Assembly: GCA_003755025.1 (NCBI GenBank) | Contig: RJVL01000001.1 | Coordinates: forward strand, 620,001-684,000 | Direction: 5' to 3' | From: Diaphorobacter nitroreducens | GTDB taxonomy: Bacteria > Pseudomonadota > Gammaproteobacteria > Burkholderiales > Burkholderiaceae_C | DNA length: 64,000 nt | In this document: positions 57,291-64,000 of the stretch, piece by piece | Layout of the letters: each line of letters starts with the position of its first letter | Position numbering within the stretch: position 1 is the first letter of the stretch | Translations under genes and position numbers: made by a program | The notes under the pieces: generated by a model | Told to the model about the DNA's origin: nothing | What the model saw: only the letters and a program-made list of their open reading frames with translations | The model's database searches: none

Positions 57291-57446
57291 TTTCCGCGCG
57301 CCGAGCCCGCTCCAGCGCCAACCCGGCGTTCCCGCCGCCCCTGTTGTTCCGGCTTTGCGTGCCGGAGGAGAAAGCCTTGCCTGAATCTGCCGCCGCGCAC
57401 TGCGAGCGGCCTGTCGTTGATTGCCGAAAGGCCTGGAGGAATCACC

Positions 57447-58706
57447 ATGAATTCACCATTTTTCTCGTCGTCCCGTCGCCGCTGGTGGACTGCCGCCGGC
57501 GTGTCCCTTGCCGTGGCCGTAGCCGGGGGAACCGTGCTGGGCCTGCAAAGTTCGCATGCCGAGGCGCCCGCCACCGGAACGGCCCCGCAGGCCATGCCGG
57601 TCTCTGTGGCGGCCGTGCTGCAGCAGGACATTGCGCTGTGGGACGAGTTCTCCGGCCGGCTGGAAGCCGTGCAGCGCGTGGACATTCGCCCCCGTGTGGC
57701 GGGCGCCGTGCAGGCGGTGCATTTCCGCGAGGGCGCACTGGTGAAGCAGGGCGACCTGCTCTTCACCGTGGACCCTGCGCCCTACGCGGCCGAGGTGGAC
57801 CGGGCGGAGGCCCAGGTCGTCGCCGCGCAGGCCCGCGTGTCCTACACCCGCAGCGAGATGGAGCGCGCCACGCGCCTGTGGGAAGAGCGCGCCATTGCCC
57901 AGCGCGAGCACGACGAGCGTGCCAACGCGCAGCGCGAGGCCGAGGCCAACCTGCGCGCGGCCCAGGCGGCGCTGCAGACCGCGCGGCTGAACTTGGGCTA
58001 CACGCAGGTGCGCGCGCCCGTCGCGGGGCGGGTGGGTCGCATCGAGGTCACGGTGGGGAACCTGGTGGCGGCGGGGGCCGGCGCGCCGGTGCTCACCACG
58101 CTGGTCTCGGTGAGCCCGATCTATGCGAGCTTCGACACTGACGAGCAGGTGGTTGCGCGTGCGCTGGAAGACCTGCGCACCAGCACGCGCTCCAGTGGCA
58201 ACGCACGTGCCGCGGTGGACCGCATACCGGTGCAGATGGGCACGGGCACCACGGGTGGCACGCCGCACGTGGGGCACCTGCAACTCATCGACAACCAGGT
58301 GGACGCCCGCAGCGGCACGGTGCGCGTGCGCGCGGTGTTCGACAACGCCGACGGCACGCTCATGCCGGGCCAGTTCGCACGCATCCGCATGGGCCAGGCG
58401 CACCGCTCCTCGGCCGTGCTCATCAACGAGCGCGCCGTGGGCACGGACCAGAACAAGAAGTTCGTGATGGTGGTGGGCGAGGGCGACAAGGCCGAATACC
58501 GCGAAGTGCACCTGGGGGTGCACGTGGATGGGCTGCGCGTCGTCACCTCGGGCCTCAAGGCTGGCGAGCGCATTGTCGTGAATGGCCTGCAGCGCGTGCG
58601 CCCCGGCGTGCAGGTGGCGCCGCAGGAGGTGCCCATGGCCGCCAAGGCCGAACTGGACGGCAACGGCGCGCAGGCGCGCGCCACGCCCAAGCAGCCCGCT
58701 GCCTGA
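57447..58706 (+). CDS. RND efflux periplasmic adaptor (AcrA/MexE-like)
   Basis: A 419-residue membrane fusion protein linking the inner-membrane pump to the outer-membrane channel. An N-terminal signal/anchor helix (WWTAAGVSLAVAVAGGTVLG) is not followed by a lipobox Cys, so it is not a lipoprotein. Next come the lipoyl half-motifs (VDIRPRVAGAVQAVHFREGA and LGYTQVRAPVAGRVGRIEV), a coiled-coil hairpin between them and beta-barrel/membrane-proximal domains. GGAGGA precedes the ATG at 57447. First gene of the efflux operon. Confidence 0.94.
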   Translation: MNSPFFSSSRRRWWTAAGVSLAVAVAGGTVLGLQSSHAEAPATGTAPQAMPVSVAAVLQQDIALWDEFSGRLEAVQRVDIRPRVAGAVQAVHFREGALVKQGDLLFTVDPAPYAAEVDRAEAQVVAAQARVSYTRSEMERATRLWEERAIAQREHDERANAQREAEANLRAAQAALQTARLNLGYTQVRAPVAGRVGRIEVTVGNLVAAGAGAPVLTTLVSVSPIYASFDTDEQVVARALEDLRTSTRSSGNARAAVDRIPVQMGTGTTGGTPHVGHLQLIDNQVDARSGTVRVRAVFDNADGTLMPGQFARIRMGQAHRSSAVLINERAVGTDQNKKFVMVVGEGDKAEYREVHLGVHVDGLRVVTSGLKAGERIVVNGLQRVRPGVQVAPQEVPMAAKAELDGNGAQARATPKQPAA

Positions 58707-58734
58707 GGGGGCGGCGCAACGAAGGACCTTCACC

Positions 58735-61700
58735 ATGAACCTGTCCCGCTTCTTCATCGACCGCCCGATCTTCGCGGGCGTACTGTCGGTGCTCATCTTT
58801 CTTGCCGGGCTGATCGCGCTGCGCGCGCTGCCGATCTCGGAATACCCCGAGGTCGCGCCGCCCTCCGTGGTGGTGCGCGCCACCTACCCTGGCGCCAACC
58901 CCAAGGTGATCGCCGAGACCGTGGCCATGCCGCTGGAGGAATCCATCAACGGCGTGGAGGGCATGCTCTACATGGGCAGCCAGGCCACGACCGACGGCGT
59001 GATGACGCTCACCGTGACCTTTGCCCTGGGCACCGACCCGGACAAGGCGCAGCAACTGGTGCAGAACCGCGTCTCGCAGGCCGAGCCGCGGCTGCCGGAG
59101 GAGGTGCGCCGCTTGGGGCTGACCACGGTCAAGAGCGCACCCGACCTGACGATGGTCGTGCACATGGTCTCGCCCAATGGCCGCTACGACATCGACTATC
59201 TGCGCAACTACGCCGTGCTCAATGTGAAGGACCGCCTCGCGCGCATCCAGGGCGTGGGGCAGGTGCAGATCTTTGGCGGCGGCGACTACTCCATGCGCGT
59301 GTGGCTCGACCCGCAGAAGGTCGCGCAGCGCGGCCTCTCGGCCAGTGATGTGGTGGCCGCCATCCGCGGTCAGAACGTGCAGGCCGCGGCCGGCGTGGTG
59401 GGCGCATCGCCGGGCCTGCCGGGCGTGGACCTGCAGCTGTCCATCAACGCGCAGGGGCGTCTCACGACCGAGGAAGAGTTCGGCGACATCATCGTCAAGA
59501 CCGGCGAGGATGGCGCGGTGACCCGTCTGCGCGACGTGGCCCGGCTGGAGCTGGGCGCGGCCGACTACGCGCTGCGCTCGCTGCTCAACAACGACCCGGC
59601 CGTGGGCATGGGCGTGTTCCAGGCGCCGGGGTCCAACGCGCTGGACATTTCCACCAACGTGCGCGCCACCATGGCAGAGCTGCAAAAGAACATGCCCGAG
59701 GGCGTGGAGTTCCGCATTGCCTACGACCCCACGCAGTTCGTGCGGGCGTCGATCAAATCCGTCATCCAGACGCTGCTGGAAGCCGTGGCGCTGGTGGTGA
59801 TCGTGGTGATCCTGTTCTTGCAGACCTGGCGCGCCTCCATCATTCCGCTGCTGGCCGTGCCGGTGTCGGTAGTGGGGACGTTCGCCGTGCTGCACCTGCT
59901 GGGCTTCTCGATCAACGCCTTGAGCCTGTTCGGACTGGTGCTGGCCATCGGCATCGTGGTGGACGACGCCATCGTGGTGGTGGAGAACGTGGAGCGAAAC
60001 ATCGAGGCGGGCCTGACGCCGCGCGAGGCCACCTACCGCGCCATGCGCGAAGTGAGCGGGCCCATCATCGCCATCGCGCTGGTGCTGGTGGCGGTGTTCG
60101 TGCCGCTGGCGTTCATCAGCGGCCTGACCGGGCAGTTCTACCGCCAGTTCGCGGTGACCATCGCCATCTCCACGGTGATCTCGGCGATCAATTCGCTCAC
60201 CCTGTCGCCAGCGTTGAGCGCGCTGCTGCTCAAGGGCCACCACGAGCCCAAGGATGCGCTCACGCGCGGCATGGACCGTGCGTTCGGCGGTTTCTTCCGC
60301 CGCTTCAACCACGTGTTCCACCGGGGCTCGCAGGCCTACAGCGGCGGCGTGCGCCGCGTGGTGGGGCGCAAGGCGCTGATGCTGGCCATTTACCTGGCCC
60401 TGGTGGGCGTCACCTGGGGCCTGTTCAAGGCCGTACCGGGCGGCTTTGTGCCGGCGCAGGACAAACAGTACCTGATCGGCTTTGCGCAGCTGCCCGACGG
60501 CGCCACGCTGGACCGTACCGACGACGTGATTCGCCGCATGGGCGAAATCATGAAGAAGAACCCCAACGTGGAAGACGCCATCGCGTTTCCGGGCCTGTCG
60601 ATCAACGGCTTCACCAACAGCTCCAACGCGGGCATCGTGTTCGCCACGCTCAAGCCCTTCGCCGAGCGCACGCGCGCCGACCAGAGCGGTGGGGCGGTGG
60701 CCGGGCAGCTGAACCAGGCATTCGGCGGCATCCAGGATGCGTTCATCGCCATGTTCCCGCCGCCGCCGGTGGCGGGGCTGGGCACCACGGGCGGGTTCAA
60801 GCTGCAGATCGAGGACCGTGCGTCGCTGGGCTACGAGGCCATGGACGCGGCCGTGAAAGCCTTCATGGCCAAGGCATACCAGACGCCCGAGCTGACGGGC
60901 CTGTTCACGAGCTGGCAGGTCAACGTGCCGCAGCTCTATGCCGCCATCGATCGCACCAAGGCACGCCAGCTGGGCGTGCCGGTCACGGACATCTTCGATA
61001 CGCTGCAGATCTACCTGGGCAGCCTGTATGCCAATGACTTCAACCAGTTCGGCCGCACCTACAGCGTGCGCGTGCAGGCCGACGCGGCCTTCCGTGCCCG
61101 CGCGGAAGACGTGGCGCTGCTGAAGGTACGCTCCACGACGGGCGAGATGGTGCCGCTGTCGGCGCTGATGAGGATCGAGCCCAGCTTCGGCCCCGAGCGT
61201 GCCATGCGCTACAACGGCTTCCTGTCGGCCGACGTGAACGGCGGTCCGGCGCCCGGCTACTCGTCGGGCCAGGCGCGGGCGGCGGTGGAGCGCATCGCCG
61301 CCGAGACGCTGCCCCAGGGCATCTCCTTCGAATGGACCGAGCTGACCTACCAGGAGATCCTGGCCGGCAACTCCGCGGTGCTGGTGTTCCCCATCGCCAT
61401 CCTGCTGGTGTTCCTGGTGCTGGCCGCGCAGTACGAGAGCCTCACGCTGCCGATCGCCATCATCCTGATCGTGCCCATGGGCCTGTTGGCCGCCATGACG
61501 GGCGTTTGGCTCAGCGGCGGGGACAACAACGTGTTCACGCAGATCGGGCTCATCGTGCTGGTAGGACTGTCGGCCAAGAACGCCATCCTGATCGTGGAGT
61601 TTGCGCGCGAGCTGGAGTTTTCCGGCCGCACGCCGGTGCAGGCCGCCATTGAGGCCAGCCGCCTGCGGCTGCGGCCCATCCTGATGACCTCGCTGGCCTT

Positions 61701-61968
61701 CGTGATGGGGGTGTTGCCCCTGGTGCTGTCCACCGGTGCGGGTTCCGAGATGCGCAGCGCGATGGGCGTGGCGGTGTTCGCCGGAATGATCGGGGTGACG
61801 GCCTTCGGCCTCTTCCTCACCCCCGTGTTCTACGTGGCGCTGCGCCGCATGGCCGGTAACCGCCCGCTGCAGCAGCACGGCAGCCATACCGCGCCATTGA
61901 TCGAAGAGACTGGTGTTGGTGCCGCGGCGCGTCCCCTGCCGGCCGCGCCGCGCGGGCAGCACGAATGA
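58735..61968 (+). CDS. RND efflux permease (AcrB/MexF-like, HAE1 family)
   Basis: A 1077-residue proton-driven trimeric pump with twelve helices and two large periplasmic loops. It begins MNLSRFFIDRPIFAGVLSVL. The proton-relay pair of Asp is in the fourth helix (LAIGIVVDDAIVVVENVERN) and the matching Lys in GLSAKNAILIVEFA. Sequence is of the hydrophobic/amphiphilic efflux type, closest in feel to MexF/OqxB; drugs or aromatic compounds are likely substrates. It follows the adaptor by 28 bases. Confidence 0.95.
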   Translation: MNLSRFFIDRPIFAGVLSVLIFLAGLIALRALPISEYPEVAPPSVVVRATYPGANPKVIAETVAMPLEESINGVEGMLYMGSQATTDGVMTLTVTFALGTDPDKAQQLVQNRVSQAEPRLPEEVRRLGLTTVKSAPDLTMVVHMVSPNGRYDIDYLRNYAVLNVKDRLARIQGVGQVQIFGGGDYSMRVWLDPQKVAQRGLSASDVVAAIRGQNVQAAAGVVGASPGLPGVDLQLSINAQGRLTTEEEFGDIIVKTGEDGAVTRLRDVARLELGAADYALRSLLNNDPAVGMGVFQAPGSNALDISTNVRATMAELQKNMPEGVEFRIAYDPTQFVRASIKSVIQTLLEAVALVVIVVILFLQTWRASIIPLLAVPVSVVGTFAVLHLLGFSINALSLFGLVLAIGIVVDDAIVVVENVERNIEAGLTPREATYRAMREVSGPIIAIALVLVAVFVPLAFISGLTGQFYRQFAVTIAISTVISAINSLTLSPALSALLLKGHHEPKDALTRGMDRAFGGFFRRFNHVFHRGSQAYSGGVRRVVGRKALMLAIYLALVGVTWGLFKAVPGGFVPAQDKQYLIGFAQLPDGATLDRTDDVIRRMGEIMKKNPNVEDAIAFPGLSINGFTNSSNAGIVFATLKPFAERTRADQSGGAVAGQLNQAFGGIQDAFIAMFPPPPVAGLGTTGGFKLQIEDRASLGYEAMDAAVKAFMAKAYQTPELTGLFTSWQVNVPQLYAAIDRTKARQLGVPVTDIFDTLQIYLGSLYANDFNQFGRTYSVRVQADAAFRARAEDVALLKVRSTTGEMVPLSALMRIEPSFGPERAMRYNGFLSADVNGGPAPGYSSGQARAAVERIAAETLPQGISFEWTELTYQEILAGNSAVLVFPIAILLVFLVLAAQYESLTLPIAIILIVPMGLLAAMTGVWLSGGDNNVFTQIGLIVLVGLSAKNAILIVEFARELEFSGRTPVQAAIEASRLRLRPILMTSLAFVMGVLPLVLSTGAGSEMRSAMGVAVFAGMIGVTAFGLFLTPVFYVALRRMAGNRPLQQHGSHTAPLIEETGVGAAARPLPAAPRGQHE

Positions 61969-61982
61969 AAAAGGAATTCCCC

Positions 61983-63419
61983 ATGACGATGCTTTCCCTT
62001 GCTTTCCCCGCGCGGCTGGCGCCGCTGGCCGCGGCCTTGGTGCTGGCCGGCTGCATGGGCGCGCCGCTGGCGCCGCCGCCGGAACACGCGGGCGTTGCCG
62101 TGCCCGCCGCCTTCAGCGCAGCGGCGACGGAGGGTGCCCCGGCCTGGACGACCGCGGCGCCCGCGGAGGCACAGCCCCGCGGTGCCTGGTGGCTGGGTTT
62201 TCAGGATCCGGTGCTGAGCGATCTGGTCGAACGCGCTGGTCAGGCCAATACCAGCGTGCAGGAGGCTGCGGCCCGGCTGGCCGAGGCGCGCGCGCTGCTG
62301 CGCTCGGCAGATGCAGAGCGCGCGCCCCAGGTGGGCGCCAACGCCGGCGTCTCACGCCAGGCCGGTGTGACCACCACCAATGGCACGCAGCCTGCCACGC
62401 TCGCCACGGCGGGACTGGGCGTGTCCTACGAGCTGGACCTGTTCGGCCGGCTGGCGCGCGCCAGCGATGCGGCGCGGCTGGACGCCCAGGCCCGCGCCGC
62501 GCTGCTGCAGAGCACGCGGCTGATGGTGCAGGCCGACGTAGCGCAGACCTATCTGCAACTGCGTGCGCTGCAGGCGGAGCGCGCGCTGGTGGATGAGAGT
62601 CTGGAGGCCTACCGCGGCACGCTGTACCTCACGCAGCGCCGCTACCAGGCGGGCGACGTGGCGGAGCTGGACGTGGCGCGCGTGCAGACGGAGGTGGCGG
62701 CCACCGAGTCCGAAGCACTGGCGCTGGAGCGCCAGCAGGCACAGCTACGGCATGCATTGGCCGTGCTGGTGGGCGACGTGGCCACGGGCTTCGCGCTGCC
62801 ACCGGCGGCGGTCGAGGCCGCGCTGCCGGTGATTCCGCCCGGCGTGCCCAGCACGGTCCTGGCGCGCAGGCCCGATGTGTCTGCGGCCCAGGCCGCGGTG
62901 CTGGCGGCGCAGGCACGCGTGGGCGTGGCGCAGGCGGCGTGGTTTCCCGCGCTGGCACTCACGGGCAGTGCGGGCTTTGCATCGCCCGAGCTGGGCGATC
63001 TGTTCAAGTGGTCGGCGCGTTCCTGGGGCATTGGCATGCTGCTGTCGCTGCCGCTCTTCGATGGCGGCCAGCGCGCCGCCCAGGAGGAGGGTGCGCGCGC
63101 CCGGCTGGAAGGGGCGCTCGCCGCCCACCGCGGCCAGGTGCTCACGGCCTTTCGCGAGGTGGAAGACCAGCTCAGCGCGCTGCGCCTGCTGGCCGACCAG
63201 GCGCAGGCGCAGGACCGCGCCGTGCAGTCCGCCGCGCGCGCTACGCAGCTGTCCGATTCGCGCTACCGCAACGGTCTGGTGAGCCAATTGGAGTTGCTGG
63301 ATGCGCGCCGCAGCGAGCTGCGCAACCGCCGCCAGGCGCTGCAGGTGCGCACAGCGCAGTACGTGGCCACGGTGGGGTTGGTGCGCGCGCTGGGCGGAGG
63401 TTGGGATACCACCAGCTGA
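61983..63419 (+). CDS. RND efflux outer-membrane lipoprotein (OprM/NodT family)
   Basis: A 478-residue TolC-like channel. The signal peptide ends LVLAGC with Cys24 lipidated. The two OEP repeats contain [40 protein letters not shown] and, in the second, [20 protein letters not shown] (as [11 protein letters not shown]). I use the ATG at 61983, which has AAAAAGGAA ahead of it; an ATG at 61965 overlapping the permease stop (ATGA) is the alternative. It completes the tripartite pump. Confidence 0.93.
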   Translation: MTMLSLAFPARLAPLAAALVLAGCMGAPLAPPPEHAGVAVPAAFSAAATEGAPAWTTAAPAEAQPRGAWWLGFQDPVLSDLVERAGQANTSVQEAAARLAEARALLRSADAERAPQVGANAGVSRQAGVTTTNGTQPATLATAGLGVSYELDLFGRLARASDAARLDAQARAALLQSTRLMVQADVAQTYLQLRALQAERALVDESLEAYRGTLYLTQRRYQAGDVAELDVARVQTEVAATESEALALERQQAQLRHALAVLVGDVATGFALPPAAVEAALPVIPPGVPSTVLARRPDVSAAQAAVLAAQARVGVAQAAWFPALALTGSAGFASPELGDLFKWSARSWGIGMLLSLPLFDGGQRAAQEEGARARLEGALAAHRGQVLTAFREVEDQLSALRLLADQAQAQDRAVQSAARATQLSDSRYRNGLVSQLELLDARRSELRNRRQALQVRTAQYVATVGLVRALGGGWDTTS

Positions 63420-63553
63420 GCGCGTGGGGATTCGCGCCCACGCGACTGCGCCGCGGGGCGTTGCACTCTATAGTGACCGGTTGCGGCCGGCGCGGGTCTT
63501 GCCCCTGCGCCTGGCGCCCGTTTTTTCTTGACATGACACCAGGAGCCCACTGC

Positions 63554-64000
63554 ATGACCTATCCCGACACGCGCCTTTTCATCGCCGGCCAATGGCAGGA
63601 CGCCGAGAGCGGCAAGACCATCGCCGTGCACAACCCGGCCACGGGCCAGGAAATCGGGCGGGTGGCGCATGCGGGCATTGCCGACCTGGACCGCGCGCTG
63701 GCGGCTGCGCAAAAAGGCTTCGAGGCGTGGCGCGACACGCCCGCCATCGAGCGCGCCAAGACCATGCGCCGGGCGGCGGCGCTGATGCGCGAGCGCGCCG
63801 ACGCCATTGCCGCCATCCTCACGCAGGAGCAGGGCAAGCCGCGGGCCGAGGCGCGTGTCGAGGCCATGGCCGCTGCCGACATCATCGAGTGGTTTGCCGA
63901 TGAGGGCATGCGCGTGTACGGCCGCATCGTGCCGTCGCGCAACCTCGCCGTGCGCCAGATGGTGGTGAAGGACCCGGTGGGGGTGGTGGCCGCGTTCACG
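63554..64000 (+). CDS. NAD(P)-dependent aldehyde dehydrogenase, N-terminal part (partial)
   Basis: The first 149 residues of an aldehyde dehydrogenase run off the window edge. It begins [20 protein letters not shown] and has [30 protein letters not shown] and [11 protein letters not shown], the start of the cofactor-binding motif. The EQGKPL-like segment suggests the succinate-semialdehyde dehydrogenase (GabD) group. The catalytic Cys and Glu are beyond the window, so this is not certain. CCAGGAG precedes the ATG. Confidence 0.88.
   Translation, partial: MTYPDTRLFIAGQWQDAESGKTIAVHNPATGQEIGRVAHAGIADLDRALAAAQKGFEAWRDTPAIERAKTMRRAAALMRERADAIAAILTQEQGKPRAEARVEAMAAADIIEWFADEGMRVYGRIVPSRNLAVRQMVVKDPVGVVAAFT

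Noticed and set aside
58555..61962. 1135-codon minus-strand frame over the RND permease
   Set aside because: It mirrors the permease gene, consists largely of His, Arg and Gly, and has no start context or domain.

Overview
The window is about 64 kb of a GC-rich chromosome with almost no room between genes. Gene content and order point to a betaproteobacterium of the Burkholderiales, most likely family Comamonadaceae (Acidovorax/Diaphorobacter-like). The evidence is: nuoLMN followed by DUF2818 and DUF1178 genes; orphan Bug-type (TctC-like) solute receptors; pyrG-kdsA-DUF1330-eno-ftsB; a transglycosylase gene set between parE and parC; and a lone circularly permuted ATP-grasp/alpha-E pair. This is inference from content, since no rRNA marker is present. 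I found no tRNA, rRNA, CRISPR array, insertion sequence, prophage or plasmid genes. The window is core chromosome.

Layout. 1-3.9 kb: end of the complex I operon (nuoL end, nuoM, nuoN) plus two small conserved genes. 4-9 kb: an MsbA-like ABC exporter, an unknown protein, an orphan ABC ATPase, a LysE-type exporter and gdhA. 9.3-16.3 kb: mutL, two glycine-zipper lipoproteins around dedA, a cupin, amiC-tsaE and divergent queG. 16.3-25.6 kb: an AEC transporter, two Bug receptors flanking xerD, tandem EAL-HDOD genes, a DUF455 ferritin-like protein, a gamma-carbonic anhydrase and hslO. 25.7-30.7 kb: leftward operon pyrG-kdsA-DUF1330-eno-ftsB-unknown. 30.7-36.8 kb: coaBC, dut, a glycine-zipper lipoprotein, a SlyD-like isomerase, roxA, an unknown protein, an Ala-rich lipoprotein and an MBL hydrolase. 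36.9-40.9 kb: leftward MFS / 42-aa protein / methyltransferase / dapA / bamC. 41-48.3 kb: parE-transglycosylase-parC and a chemoreceptor. 48.4-54.4 kb: RidA, comEC, ATP-grasp and alpha-E genes. 54.4-64 kb: DUF4148 and VF530 proteins, a LysR regulator, a hydrolase-like protein, a three-gene RND efflux operon and the start of an aldehyde dehydrogenase.

Two structures stand out. First, a dispersed palindromic element of about 50-60 bp (core ATAGCTGCTCGCGCTT, second arm close to AAGCGCTAGAGGCC) occurs about twelve times. Five copies are intergenic and seven touch protein genes (mutL, dedA, a DUF455 gene, an unknown gene, coaBC, a methyltransferase gene, comEC). All seven genic copies are read in the single reading frame that the element leaves open in that orientation, which recalls the in-frame palindromic elements of Rickettsia. 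Second, a 149-bp tandem duplication at 53091-53388 repeats the 5' end of the alpha-E gene. Each copy makes a 51-codon open frame that stops inside the next copy's start codon (ATGCTGA), giving a chain of apparently coupled mini-ORFs ahead of the full gene.

The genes mostly serve housekeeping: respiration, envelope (kdsA, amiC, bamC, ftsB, dapA, transglycosylase), nucleotide and cofactor supply (pyrG, dut, coaBC), DNA maintenance (mutL, xerD, parE/parC, comEC), stress and repair (hslO, ridA, roxA), and export.
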